NCBI RefSeq assembly: GCF_010669285.1
Contig: NZ_CP048711.1
Location: forward strand, 1,984,001 to 2,048,000
Length of the DNA stretch: 64,000 nt
Source: Kineobactrum salinum
GTDB taxonomy: Bacteria > Pseudomonadota > Gammaproteobacteria > Pseudomonadales > Halieaceae
Direction: 5' to 3'
The notes beneath the pieces were generated by a model. The model ran no database searches, had not been told where the DNA came from, and saw nothing but the letters and a program-made list of their open reading frames with translations. Shown here piece by piece: positions 46,827 through 55,637 of the stretch. The translations under genes were made by a program, and so were the position numbers. Numbering within the stretch: the stretch's first letter is position 1; every line of letters begins with the position of its first letter.

Positions 46827-47033
46827 ATGTCTACAGAAACCGGCACCGTTAAATGGTTTAACGAGACCAAGGGATTCGGCTTCATCGAACGCGAAGGTGG
46901 TCCCGATGTATTTGTGCATTTCAGTGCCATCAAGGGCGACGGCTTCAAAACCCTCACCGATGGGCAGAAAGTACAATTCACCGTGACCAACGGCCAGAAA
47001 GGACCTCAGGCTGAAAACGTAATTCCGGTCTAG
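46827..47033 (+). CDS. Cold-shock protein (CspA family)
   Basis: A 68-residue single cold-shock domain. RNP1 is KGFGFI and RNP2 is VFVHF; it begins [11 protein letters not shown] and ends AENVIPV. It binds single-stranded RNA/DNA as a chaperone. A 210-bp untranslated stretch separates it from glk; csp mRNAs typically have long leaders that mediate cold regulation, and AGGTAA lies before the ATG. A strong terminator follows. Confidence 0.93.
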   Translation: MSTETGTVKWFNETKGFGFIEREGGPDVFVHFSAIKGDGFKTLTDGQKVQFTVTNGQKGPQAENVIPV

Positions 47034-47056
47034 GCCCAAAGCCTGACCTGAATAGC

Positions 47057-47085
47057 AAAAGGAGCACCGCGGTGCTCCTTTTTTT
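47057..47085 (+). terminator. Rho-independent terminator after the cold-shock gene
   Basis: A perfect hairpin AAAGGAGCACC-GC-GGTGCTCCTTT followed by a T run, 24 bases after the csp stop. The A run on its left also lets it work for the minus-strand side, although the nearest minus-strand gene ends at 47212. Confidence 0.88.
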
Positions 47086-47211
47086 GTGCCAGCCTTTTTT
47101 GTGGCAGCTTCCATGGCAGAACGTTATTGCTGCCAGGGGAGCCGGGGCTTTCGGATGACCCCTCCGCCAATCAACGCGAAGTGCGCTGAGGCGGCAGCTG
47201 CAGAATGACTG

Positions 47212-48552
47212 TCAGCCCTCCTCCAGCTTCTTCTGCCGATCCAGCTCGGACTCCATGTAGTTGATCCACTGTTTCGCATACTGCGCGGAGCGCTCGTCGC
47301 GGCCTGCAGCGTTGAACGCTTCACGGGCCTTGGCATACTGCTCGTCGTTGAAATAGGCCATGCCCAGCACCAGGCGGGCGGTATCGGGACGTTTCACGCC
47401 GCCTCGCTGCAGCCCCTTGGTGATGGCATCGATTGCCTTCTTGTATTCATCCCCATCCAGATAGATATTGCCGAGCCGGGCGTACAGCTCTCCGTCCTCG
47501 GATTTGGCGGCAGCCTGCTCCATCGCCGGGATGGCACGATCGATTTCCTGCGCCTGCCGCCAGGCATTGCCCAGGATCTCGTAATTCCTGGACGTGCCCT
47601 CTATCGTATCGCTCTTCAATCCCTTGTCCATGACCTTGCCGGCCTTGTAGGGGACTTCGCCGTTCAGGTACAGGTAGGCCATCGTCACCTGCTCGGTGCC
47701 CTTGTCGAGCAGATCCTGTACGTAGGCAGTCTCCATCGCCGCCAATTGCTTGGCATCGCGTTTCTGCTCACCGTACATGTGAGACAGCTGCACCCAGTAC
47801 TGCTTGTCGGGATAGTGGGTCAGCAATTCTTCGAGGGTTGCCACTGCCTTGGGAATATCGTTCTTGTCGAAGTACAGGAAGCGGGCCAGGTTGTACCACT
47901 GCTCACTGGGTATCTTGCCCTTTTCCTTGTGCATGTTGATGGCTTTTTCAACATTGCTCAGTGCCTTGGGATAATCATCCAGCTGGTAGTAGCCCTGGGC
48001 CAACAGCACATAGGCATTCGCGGGCGGATTGTCGGACACCGCAAACCATTCAAGCAGTGTTTCCACACCCCGGCGCCAGTTTTCCTGTACAAAGTGCAGC
48101 TGGGCAACGGTGTATTTGGTATTGATCTCCATTGCCAGCGGGATATCGGGCTGCCGGATCACGTTCTCGTAGGCTTCCAGCGCCTTGGCATAATCCTCAC
48201 GGGAATAATGAATGAATGCATACAGGTTGTAGACATTGGCCAGCTCATAGCTGTTGAGCTCGTTCTTGCCACCTGCGCTGAGCATGCCATCCAGCACCCG
48301 GGCCGCGGCATCGAAGTTTTCCTCTTCGGCGGCGGTCTGGGCTTCGGAAAGTTTTTCATAGACCTGGTTGCGCAGCGCCGGGGTGCGCCGCGTCTCGCGC
48401 TGATCCGCCTCGCCTTTCTGGGCAGAGGCACTGGCGAAAGGCTGCGCCCCCAGATCGGATTGAAGCTGGGTAACGGCGACCTGCGCGACGGTTACCGGCA
48501 GTGCCAGCAGCGCAGCACGCAGCCAGGGGCCGGAATTGGACAATCTCATCAT
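47212..48552 (-). CDS. Tetratricopeptide-repeat protein of the TonB operon
   Basis: The start at 48552 (MMRLSNSGPWLRAALLALPVTVAQVAV) gives 446 residues with a signal peptide. At least six TPR-like helical repeats follow (for example LANVYNLYAFIHYSREDYAKALEAYENVI; AYVLLAQGYYQLDDYPKALSNVEKAI; LYARLGNIYLDGDEYKKAIDAITKGL). Periplasmic location and position at the end of the DUF3450-MotA-ExbB-ExbD-TonB run match the TPR gene that accompanies TonB2-type systems. It probably organises partner proteins in the periplasm. Confidence 0.85.
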   Translation of the reverse strand: MMRLSNSGPWLRAALLALPVTVAQVAVTQLQSDLGAQPFASASAQKGEADQRETRRTPALRNQVYEKLSEAQTAAEEENFDAAARVLDGMLSAGGKNELNSYELANVYNLYAFIHYSREDYAKALEAYENVIRQPDIPLAMEINTKYTVAQLHFVQENWRRGVETLLEWFAVSDNPPANAYVLLAQGYYQLDDYPKALSNVEKAINMHKEKGKIPSEQWYNLARFLYFDKNDIPKAVATLEELLTHYPDKQYWVQLSHMYGEQKRDAKQLAAMETAYVQDLLDKGTEQVTMAYLYLNGEVPYKAGKVMDKGLKSDTIEGTSRNYEILGNAWRQAQEIDRAIPAMEQAAAKSEDGELYARLGNIYLDGDEYKKAIDAITKGLQRGGVKRPDTARLVLGMAYFNDEQYAKAREAFNAAGRDERSAQYAKQWINYMESELDRQKKLEEG

Positions 48553-48562
48553 CTCACGCTTC

Positions 48563-49171
48563 CTAGTCTTCCAGCTCATAGGTGAACTTGTTCTGGACGC
48601 CGGCCACTTCAATCGGCTCGCCATCCACCACCCTGGGCTTGTACTTGAACTTTTCCGCGGCCCTGACCGATGCGCTTTCGAACACGCCCGACGGCTGGCA
48701 ATCCACCGCCTGCGGATCCCGTATCGAGCCGTTGCGGGTCACGGTATACTCGACAATACAGTAGCCGGTGATGCCCCGCGTCTGGGCCCGGCGCGGATAG
48801 ACCGGCGCCACCTTCACGATCGGCAGGTATTCGCCGTCAGCACTGCCGATACCGGTGCCCCCCACATTGAGATCAACGCTGGCCCGCGGCGCAGTGTTGA
48901 CAACCTCCATCTCCATGTCCATGTCGACGTCCGGAGTGTCCATGTCCGGCGGCGGCTCGTCCGGATCCTCGACCTTGTCCGGTTTCTGCTCCTTGACCTG
49001 GGTGTCGATTTCACGCTCGGGCATGTGAATGTCGGCCAGCTTGCGGGTATCCGTCTCGTCGAGCTCGGGATCAGCACTCGCTATCAGGTACTGCATGATG
49101 AAGAACAGGCCTCCGGCGACGGGAATCGCCAGCAGTGCCCCGACCATCATCCTCAATACATTGCGATTCAT
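48563..49171 (-). CDS. TonB-family energy transducer
   Basis: A 202-residue protein with one N-terminal membrane helix (MVGALLAIPVAGGLFFIMQYL), a linker and a C-terminal TonB domain (LPIVKVAPVYPRRAQTRGITGYCIVEYTVTRNGSIRDPQAVDCQPSGVFESASVRAAEKFKYKPRVVDG). The YP motif is present. The linker is short and acidic (DEPPPDMDTPDVDMDMEMEV) rather than the usual Pro/Lys-rich form. It would carry proton-motive energy to the many TonB receptors, using the ExbB/ExbD proteins encoded upstream. Seven bp separate it from exbD. Confidence 0.9.
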   Translation of the reverse strand: MNRNVLRMMVGALLAIPVAGGLFFIMQYLIASADPELDETDTRKLADIHMPEREIDTQVKEQKPDKVEDPDEPPPDMDTPDVDMDMEMEVVNTAPRASVDLNVGGTGIGSADGEYLPIVKVAPVYPRRAQTRGITGYCIVEYTVTRNGSIRDPQAVDCQPSGVFESASVRAAEKFKYKPRVVDGEPIEVAGVQNKFTYELED

Positions 49172-49177
49172 AATGGC

Positions 49178-49582
49178 TTACTTATCTTCAGTTGACAGGG
49201 ACACGTCGTAAACGCCGGCCTCTCGGGCCGCGTCCAGCACCGCCGCTACTGTCTCGGTGTTTGACTGGTTATCCGCCTGGATAACCACCGCGCCCTTGGG
49301 GTTTTCCGCGTGCAGGCGTTCGATATTGGCACGTACCGCGCGCACATCGATACGGCGCTTGTCCATCCAGATCTCGTTGGTGGCGTTGATGGCCACGAGA
49401 ATGTTGACGTTGTCCTTCGGCTCGGAGGTGGAGGCTTCGGGCCGATTGACCTCAATACCGGCCTCCTTGATAAAGGAGGCGGTTACGATGAAGAAGATCA
49501 GCATGATAAACACGACGTCCAGCATGGGCGTCAGGTCGATCTGGGCTTCATCTTCCGCAGCTGCTCGATTATTCCTGCGCAT
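49178..49582 (-). CDS. exbD: ExbD/TolR biopolymer transport protein
   Basis: A 134-residue protein with the ExbD signature: short cytoplasmic N-terminus, IDLTPMLDVVFIMLIFFIVTASF helix carrying the conserved proton-handling Asp, and a periplasmic domain (NRPEAS, VVIQADNQSNTETVAAVLDAAREAGVYDVSLSTEDK). It is part of the ExbB-ExbD motor of this TonB operon, 13 bp downstream of the exbB gene. Confidence 0.93.
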   Translation of the reverse strand: MRRNNRAAAEDEAQIDLTPMLDVVFIMLIFFIVTASFIKEAGIEVNRPEASTSEPKDNVNILVAINATNEIWMDKRRIDVRAVRANIERLHAENPKGAVVIQADNQSNTETVAAVLDAAREAGVYDVSLSTEDK

Positions 49583-49595
49583 TGAAATAGCTCTC

Positions 49596-50123
49596 TCAGT
49601 GATCTGTTGTCAGGTTGTCAACCAGGAACTCGCTTTCGCGCGTGGCGACCCGGGTGACGTAGGTGTTGGCAAACACGCCCGACAGGGCGGCGACCATGCC
49701 GGCCATTGTCGGGATTGTGGCCCGCGATACCCCACCGGCCATCGACTTGGCATCGCCACCACCGGTGACCGCCATGATGTTGAACACCTCGATCATCCCG
49801 GTCACGGTCCCCAGCAGCCCCAACAGCGGGCACAAGGCCACCATGGTCTTGATGACGGGAAGATACTGGTTGATCTTCTGTCTCGCTTCCGAGATCAGCT
49901 TCTCGCGGATCTGGTGGGCCTCCCAGGAACGGCGCTCGGAGCGCCCCTCCCAGGTGGAAATCGCGTGCGCGGCATCATTCTTCCAACCCGCCTTGAAGTA
50001 CCAGACCCGTTCGAAAATCAGCATCCACATGAAGAACAGCAGGATTGCGATCAGCCAGAGTACGTTGCCGCCCATGTCCATGAAGCGGGCAACGGCCTCA
50101 TAAGCGCTATCGAACCAGTACAT
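49596..50123 (-). CDS. exbB: MotA/TolQ/ExbB proton-channel protein (ExbB2-like)
   Basis: A 175-residue ExbB-type protein with three membrane segments: VLWLIAILLFFMWMLIFERVWYF, MVALCPLLGLLGTVTGMIEVFN and TIPTMAGMVAALSGVFANTYV. The LLGLLGTVTGM motif of the MotA/TolQ/ExbB family is present. It is shorter than classical ExbB, as in TonB2 systems, and partners with ExbD. It abuts the longer paralogue upstream by one base. Confidence 0.91.
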   Translation of the reverse strand: MYWFDSAYEAVARFMDMGGNVLWLIAILLFFMWMLIFERVWYFKAGWKNDAAHAISTWEGRSERRSWEAHQIREKLISEARQKINQYLPVIKTMVALCPLLGLLGTVTGMIEVFNIMAVTGGGDAKSMAGGVSRATIPTMAGMVAALSGVFANTYVTRVATRESEFLVDNLTTDH

Positions 50124-50124
50124 A

Positions 50125-51519
50125 TTACTTCCTCAGGTTACCTTCAGTGTGCTCGGCGATAATACCCGTGGTCTGCTCGTTCAACAGGTGGATGATGCGC
50201 TGGGCGCGGCCATTCACAATGGTGTGCAGCAGCACTGTCGGGATCGCTACCAGCAGACCCAGTACTGTGGTCACCAGGGCGCCGGAAATACCGCCCGCCA
50301 TGGCCTTGGGATCGCCCGCACCGAAAATGGTAATCGCCTGGAAGGTTACGATCATACCGGTCACCGTACCCAGCAGACCCATTAGCGGGGCCACTGCAGA
50401 GATAATTTTCAACAGGGTAAGACCGCTTTCCAGCCTGGGAGTTTCCTTCAGGATGGCCTCGGAGAGTTTCAGCTCCAGGGTTTCGGTGTCCATGCTGGGA
50501 TTGTCTTCGTGTACTTTCAGTACCCGACCCAGAGGATTATTGGTATTGGCCCTGTCGCTCTTGAGCTGGCTGTTCACCTTCGAGCTCACGCTTGTCAGCA
50601 CAATCAGGCGCCAGATAGCCAACAGGAAGGCAAAGGCACCGACTGCGGTGATCGCGTAGCCGATGTAGCCACCCTGGTGCCAGCGCTCCTCGAGATCCGG
50701 GCTGTTGATCAGCGCGGCCAGGTAGGAACCGCCGGTGGGACCGGTGGGATCGACGCCAAACTTTTTCATGCCGTCTTCGCCGGTGGCAGCGACGAGTTCC
50801 TTCGCCCAGCCGAGATAGGGGCCGGATGGCTGGCGGGCCAGCTCTTCCAGCGTACCCTTGTTGGGAACGTACTGGAGATACCTGCCGTCTTCGGACACGA
50901 CATTGAAGACGCCGACGCGAACCACACGCTGCTCGACCTTGTCGCCAGTGGGCTTGGCCACTTCGGCATTGAAGGCGACCACCTTGCCGGACTCGGTCAT
51001 CTCACGCTGCAATTCGAACCAGACCCGCTCGATTTCCTCGATGCTGGGCAGGCGCTCGCTGCCGCTCATTTTCTTAATCAGGTTGTCAAGAAACTCTTGA
51101 CGATCCGGGAATTCTGCGCTGGTCAGCGAGAACTCCAGATTGGAGGACAGGTCACCGGCGGTGGAGGTCAGGTGCCCGAACAGCTCTGCGAGCGTACCCA
51201 GCCGCTCGCGTAGCGCCTCCTGCTTCTGCGTGATCAGCAGGTCGTTCTCTTCGAAGGTGGCCTCCAGCTCCGAGGACAGGTTTTCCTGGCGGGTGCGCTC
51301 GGCCTCCGCCTCTTGCAGCATGTTGGCCTGTTCGGCCTTGGCAGCGGCGAAGCGCTGCTCACGCTCGCGGTTTTCCCGCGCTTCAGTGGTCTGACCCTGC
51401 CTGACGAAATCCAGCAGCTGGTCCAGTGATTGCGCCTCTTGCGCCACCGTCGACCCGGTTGCGAGCGCCAATGAACCACATAGGGCAAATGCCGCGGCCT
51501 TTACACATTTCATACTCAT
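50125..51519 (-). CDS. Long MotA/TolQ/ExbB-family protein (TtpC-like)
   Basis: A 464-residue protein: signal sequence, a periplasmic N-terminal region with a coiled coil (about residues 35-115, for example RQGQTTEARENREREQRFAAAKAEQANMLQEAEAERTRQENLSSELEATFEE), then three membrane helices with the family motif SAVAPLMGLLGTVTGMIVTF. This architecture is that of TtpC, which assists TonB2-ExbB2-ExbD2 systems of vibrios and relatives. It starts immediately after the DUF3450 stop; an ATG two codons in is an alternative. Confidence 0.87.
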   Translation of the reverse strand: MSMKCVKAAAFALCGSLALATGSTVAQEAQSLDQLLDFVRQGQTTEARENREREQRFAAAKAEQANMLQEAEAERTRQENLSSELEATFEENDLLITQKQEALRERLGTLAELFGHLTSTAGDLSSNLEFSLTSAEFPDRQEFLDNLIKKMSGSERLPSIEEIERVWFELQREMTESGKVVAFNAEVAKPTGDKVEQRVVRVGVFNVVSEDGRYLQYVPNKGTLEELARQPSGPYLGWAKELVAATGEDGMKKFGVDPTGPTGGSYLAALINSPDLEERWHQGGYIGYAITAVGAFAFLLAIWRLIVLTSVSSKVNSQLKSDRANTNNPLGRVLKVHEDNPSMDTETLELKLSEAILKETPRLESGLTLLKIISAVAPLMGLLGTVTGMIVTFQAITIFGAGDPKAMAGGISGALVTTVLGLLVAIPTVLLHTIVNGRAQRIIHLLNEQTTGIIAEHTEGNLRK

Positions 51520-52305
51520 TTACTTAGCCTCCGGCGCCGGTACAGGCAGGTTCATCAGATCAATCGAAGCTTCGTTGCGCGCGATCCGCAAGCCCTTCAT
51601 GATGGCGTTTCGGTACTCGCCTTTGTCCAGCGCGACCCAGGAACGGCTGTCCTGGTCCCAGGCGCCCGACAGTTCGGTATCAGTGGTCTGGTAGACCAGT
51701 GCGATGCGGCCGATACGCAGGAAATTGACATCCCGGTCCTGGCCATCGATGTCCACGCTGCCTTTATAGGCATCGAGCTTGCGGCCGTATTCAGTCTCGA
51801 TCTTGTAGGCTTCCAGCACCTGGCGGAATTTCTCCGCGACGGTGACATCGTCCCGGTCCAGGTTGGCGCGCAGGAATTCGATGCGCCGGCGACGCTCTTC
51901 CATGTGGAAGGGCACGTCCAGCTCAACAAACTGCTCCAGTCCGTCGATCATCCGTATGACCAGTGGTGTCATCTGGCGCTGGATAACAGTGACCTGCTCG
52001 ATCGACTCGTCGATATCCGTGATCCGCTTTTCCTGGTTGTCGATCTGGCGCTGCAGGCGGTTGTTGTAGACCTTGAGGCCGTCGACCTGCTTCATCACGC
52101 TCTTGTAATCGGTCAACAGGTCGCGGGTCTCGTCCGCGAGCCGGTCAATCTTGGCCTGTGATTCGCGGGCGGCCTGGTTCTTGGCTTCCCCGACCTCCAG
52201 GATGGAGTCCAGGGTATTGGCTTGCACCGCAACCGCCGTACCCAGAAGGGCACCGACAGATACCAGTGCAGCGATCAATACGTTCTTCAATCGATGCATA
52301 GTCAT
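51520..52305 (-). CDS. DUF3450 family periplasmic protein
   Basis: The start at 52305 (MTMHRLKNVLIAALVSV) yields 261 residues with signal peptide ending VQA. A long coiled coil occupies about residues 35-110 (AARESQAKIDRLADETRDLLTDYKSVMKQVDGLKVYNNRLQRQIDNQEKRI). The conserved region VPFHMEERRRRIEFLRANLDRDDVTVAEKFRQVLEAYKIETEYGRKLDAY follows. DUF3450 genes lead TonB2/TtpC operons; the protein is thought to act with TtpC in the periplasm. First gene of the operon, so the promoter should lie in 52306-52549. Confidence 0.88.
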   Translation of the reverse strand: MTMHRLKNVLIAALVSVGALLGTAVAVQANTLDSILEVGEAKNQAARESQAKIDRLADETRDLLTDYKSVMKQVDGLKVYNNRLQRQIDNQEKRITDIDESIEQVTVIQRQMTPLVIRMIDGLEQFVELDVPFHMEERRRRIEFLRANLDRDDVTVAEKFRQVLEAYKIETEYGRKLDAYKGSVDIDGQDRDVNFLRIGRIALVYQTTDTELSGAWDQDSRSWVALDKGEYRNAIMKGLRIARNEASIDLMNLPVPAPEAK

Positions 52306-52549
52306 GGGAATTGGGCTTCCTATTTTCCAACAGAGTGATTCAAAGCTGAGACAGCGTGACTCGGTACAACGTATGTAAGTAGTGGAATTTTTTGAGTCGG
52401 TAAACCGAGGGCTGGAATTTAAACCCAGAACCGCGGCATTTTCAATCAATGGGCAACAGCAGTCTGTGTATTTCTTGAATACGTGTCAATAGGTTACACA
52501 AACTTCCCGTATCACCGAATCAAGGTAACACTTATCCATCGCAAATCAA

Positions 52550-53056
52550 TCAACTTCCCGAATCGGTGCGCTCATAGACCACGAAGGCATAATTGAACGG
52601 GTTTGGTGATTCTGCACCATGCTCTTCGCGGCGCAGTTCCCGCCATTTGGCCCAGTCTACGGGCGGCAGCCGGGTATCTCCATCCACGCTTGCGTGCACT
52701 TCGGTAACGTAGAGCCGCTGCGCCAGCGGCAAGACTTCCCGGTAGATCGCGGCGCCGCCTATCACCACTACCTCCCCATTGTGCGCCAATTGCTCTGCCA
52801 GCGCCAGCGCCGCTGCGATGGAATCCACCACGGCGACTCCGGCAGGGGCAAACTCCCGATCCCGCGACACCACGATATTGCTGCGCCCCGGCAGGGGTCT
52901 GCCAATGGACTCGAAGGTCCTGCGCCCCATGATCACAGGCTTGCCCAGCGTAACGCGCTTGAAGTAGCGCAGATCCTCGGGCAGATGCCAGGGCAGGCCG
53001 TTGTCGCGCCCGATGACGCCGTTGGCCGCTACGGCCACCATTATTGCCAGCTCCAT
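52550..53056 (-). CDS. folA: Dihydrofolate reductase
   Basis: From MELAIMVAVAANGVIGRDNGLPWHLPEDLRYFKRVT at 53056 the protein has 168 residues. The PWHLPEDL segment carries the catalytic acid; VIMGRRTFESIGRPLPGRSNIVVSRD and VVVIGGAAIYREVLPLAQRLYVTEV bind NADPH. It reduces dihydrofolate to tetrahydrofolate, regenerating the folate oxidised by the ThyA encoded 10 bp upstream. Confidence 0.95.
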   Translation of the reverse strand: MELAIMVAVAANGVIGRDNGLPWHLPEDLRYFKRVTLGKPVIMGRRTFESIGRPLPGRSNIVVSRDREFAPAGVAVVDSIAAALALAEQLAHNGEVVVIGGAAIYREVLPLAQRLYVTEVHASVDGDTRLPPVDWAKWRELRREEHGAESPNPFNYAFVVYERTDSGS

Positions 53057-53066
53057 CACCGCGGCC

Positions 53067-53900
53067 CTAGACCGCGACGGGCGCGGCAATGGCCGGCCAG
53101 GGGTCGTAGCCCAGCAGGCTGAAATCCTCGAACCGGTAATCATAGATGCTCGGCGGACGGCGCAGGATTTCCAGCCGTGGTAGCGGTCCGGGGCTGCGGC
53201 TCAACTGCTCCCGAACCTGCCGCAAATGGTTGCTGTAGATATGGGAATCGCCGGTACAGATAATGATTTCGCCGGGCTCCAGGTCGCATTGCTGTGCCAG
53301 CATCAGGGTCAGAACCGCCACGCTCGCGGTATTGTAGGGCAGACCGAGGAAGGAATCGCTGGAACGGATCAGCAACTGGGCCGACAGCCGGCCATTGGCA
53401 ACATAGAACTGATACAGCAAGTGGCAGGGTGGCAGCGCCATCCGGCCGGCCCGCACGTTGTCCTGGGGGCTGATTTTTTCGTCCGGCAGGAACTCCACAT
53501 TCCAGCCGTGAAACAGAATGCGGCGACTGTCCGGGTTGTTGCGCAGGCAGTCGATGACATAATCGATCTGGTTGACGCTGCCGCCGTCGCGAGTGGGCCA
53601 GGCCGTCCATTGGGCGCCGTAGATGGGTCCCAGGTCACCGCTCTCGGTGGCCCATTCATCCCAGATACTGACTCCGTTCCGCTTCAGCCAGCCAATATTG
53701 GTGTCGCCGCTCAAGAACCAGATCAACTCGTTGATAATGCTCTTCAGATGCAGTTTCTTGGTTGTCAGCAGCGGGAAGCCATCGGCCAGGTCGTGGCGGA
53801 ACTGGCGGCCGAACACGGACAGGGTGCCGGTGCCGGTGCGATCAGCCTTGGGCGCGCCGTTGGCGAGTATGTCCTGCAGCAGATCCAGATACTGTCTCAT
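53067..53900 (-). CDS. thyA: Thymidylate synthase
   Basis: A 277-residue ThyA. Motifs: [19 protein letters not shown], nucleotide loop and the catalytic cysteine in [14 protein letters not shown], then [18 protein letters not shown] and [13 protein letters not shown]. It methylates dUMP to dTMP with methylene-tetrahydrofolate. The order lgt-thyA-folA is common in gammaproteobacteria. Its ATG at 53900 lies inside the current 3' end of lgt. Confidence 0.96.
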   Translation of the reverse strand: MRQYLDLLQDILANGAPKADRTGTGTLSVFGRQFRHDLADGFPLLTTKKLHLKSIINELIWFLSGDTNIGWLKRNGVSIWDEWATESGDLGPIYGAQWTAWPTRDGGSVNQIDYVIDCLRNNPDSRRILFHGWNVEFLPDEKISPQDNVRAGRMALPPCHLLYQFYVANGRLSAQLLIRSSDSFLGLPYNTASVAVLTLMLAQQCDLEPGEIIICTGDSHIYSNHLRQVREQLSRSPGPLPRLEILRRPPSIYDYRFEDFSLLGYDPWPAIAAPVAV

Positions 53901-54702
53901 TTTGACACCCCCCGGCCGCAGGCTGTCTGCGGTAGGCCCACACCATCAGGAACAGGCCCAGCGCGATCATCGGCAGGCACAGCAACTGGCCCCTGGTGAG
54001 CCAGCCAAAGGCGTGGAAACCGATGTGGGCATCCGGTTCCCGGAAAAATTCGGCGATAAAGCGCAGGCAGCCATAGCCGGCGCAGAACAGCCCGGCCAGC
54101 GCCCAGGTGGGGCGCGGCCTGGCACTGAACCACAACAGGATCAGGAACAACAACACCCCCTCCAGCGCGAACTGGTAGAGCTGGGACGGGTGCCTGGCCA
54201 ACTGCAGCGGATCCGCCGGGAACACCATCGCCCAGGGTACGTCCGTGGGCCGCCCCCACAGCTCCTGGCCGATGAAATTGCCCAGCCGCCCCAGCGCCAG
54301 CCCCATCGGGGTCATCAGCGCCGCCAGATCCAGCACTCCGCCAAACGGCAGATTCCGGCTGCGGGAAAACCAGTACATCGCGACGATCACACCGATCAGA
54401 CCGCCGTGGAAGGACATGCCTCCCTGCCATACCCGCAGCAACCACAGCGGATCTTCAGCCAGGCGTTCACCGCCATAGAACAGGGCATAGCCCATCCTGC
54501 CACCCAATACCACGCCCAGCGCACTGTAGAAGATGAGATCGTCCACCTGTTCACGGCGCACGGGGACGTCCGGGCGGGCACAGCGACGTACGCCCAGCCA
54601 CCAGGCGAAGGCCAGTCCGGCCAGATAGGCGAGTCCGTACCAGTGGACCTGGACAGGGCCCAGCGAAAAAGCAACGGGGTCAATATCGGGATAACGCAGC
54701 AT
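53842..54702 (-). CDS. lgt: Prolipoprotein diacylglyceryl transferase
   Basis: From [29 protein letters not shown] at 54702 the protein carries the Lgt motifs [33 protein letters not shown], the signature [21 protein letters not shown] and [13 protein letters not shown]. It has about seven membrane helices and transfers diacylglycerol to prolipoprotein cysteines at the inner membrane. As read, the last ~20 residues run into thyA. One extra base in the C run 53908-53913 would instead end it with VSK at 53897 and give an ATGA overlap with thyA, so the true end is probably 53897. Confidence 0.92.
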   Translation of the reverse strand: MLRYPDIDPVAFSLGPVQVHWYGLAYLAGLAFAWWLGVRRCARPDVPVRREQVDDLIFYSALGVVLGGRMGYALFYGGERLAEDPLWLLRVWQGGMSFHGGLIGVIVAMYWFSRSRNLPFGGVLDLAALMTPMGLALGRLGNFIGQELWGRPTDVPWAMVFPADPLQLARHPSQLYQFALEGVLLFLILLWFSARPRPTWALAGLFCAGYGCLRFIAEFFREPDAHIGFHAFGWLTRGQLLCLPMIALGLFLMVWAYRRQPAAGGCQNETVSGSAAGHTRQRRAQG

Positions 54703-54824
54703 AGTATCGGTCTGTGGCTGGGCCGGGGCGGCGCTGGTGCCTGGCCCGGCGGAGGTCAAGGCGGCATTATCCAGTACCCGGCCGGGATTCACAATTGGCT
54801 TGCCAGCTGTCAGTATCCGATCAC

Positions 54825-55637
54825 ATGTGCCTGATCATATTTGCGTGGGACCCACAGTCCGACACTCCCCTGGTGGTCGCCGCCAATCGCGACGAGTTCC
54901 ACGCCCGTCCCACTGCAGCCGCCACGTTCTGGCCGCAGTACCCGTGGCTGCTGGCAGGCCGGGATCTGAGCCAGGGCGGTACGTGGATGGGCTTCACCCG
55001 TGACGGCCGCTTTGCCGCGATCACCAATTACCGCGACCCCGGCCGCACGGCCCCGGGGAGGCGTTCGCGGGGCGAGCTGCCGCTGGACTATCTGACCGGC
55101 GATACCTCCCCGCGGGATTATCTGCGAGAGGTCGCCGGCCACGCTGACGATTACGCCGGCTTCAATATCCTGGCGGGCCGCGACGACGGCCTGTGGTGCT
55201 ACGGCAATAGCGGGCCGGAAGCACAGCCTGGAAAACTGGCAGCGGGCATCTACGGCCTCAGCAATGCCAGGCTGGATACGCCCTGGCCCAAGGTGACGCT
55301 GGGCAAGCTGCGGCTGCGGCAACTGCTGGAGTCGGCCGCCCCCTGCCACGAGGCGCTGCAACAGGTCGTCGCAGACACCCGCCCCGCCACGCCCGAGGAG
55401 CTGCATCCACTGGGTCTGGACCAGGCCATGGCCCCGCAGCTTTCGGCCCAGTTCATCCGCACCCGGGACTATGGCACCCGTTCCACCACAACCCTGCGGG
55501 TCCGCCGCGACAGCAAGGTCGTGGATACCGCCACGGTTTCCTGGCGCGAGCTGAGTTTCGACGATAGGGGCCAACTGCAGGGCAGTGAACAGCGGGACTT
55601 CAGTTGCCGGTGGCGTTTTCAGGCCACCGGTATGTGA
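54825..55637 (+). CDS. NRDE family protein (TANGO2-like)
   Basis: The ATG at 54825 ([10 protein letters not shown]) gives 270 residues and conserves the family N-terminus with cysteine 2. The eponymous motif is [14 protein letters not shown], followed by [39 protein letters not shown]. The C-terminal half has [20 protein letters not shown]2 proteins are implicated in heme or lipid handling but the bacterial role is unsettled. It converges on ptsP with a 19-bp overlap. Confidence 0.9.
   Translation: MCLIIFAWDPQSDTPLVVAANRDEFHARPTAAATFWPQYPWLLAGRDLSQGGTWMGFTRDGRFAAITNYRDPGRTAPGRRSRGELPLDYLTGDTSPRDYLREVAGHADDYAGFNILAGRDDGLWCYGNSGPEAQPGKLAAGIYGLSNARLDTPWPKVTLGKLRLRQLLESAAPCHEALQQVVADTRPATPEELHPLGLDQAMAPQLSAQFIRTRDYGTRSTTTLRVRRDSKVVDTATVSWRELSFDDRGQLQGSEQRDFSCRWRFQATGM

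Noticed and set aside
46742-47114. Minus-strand frames over the cold-shock gene
   Set aside because: They are antisense to a clear CspA-family gene and its terminator.
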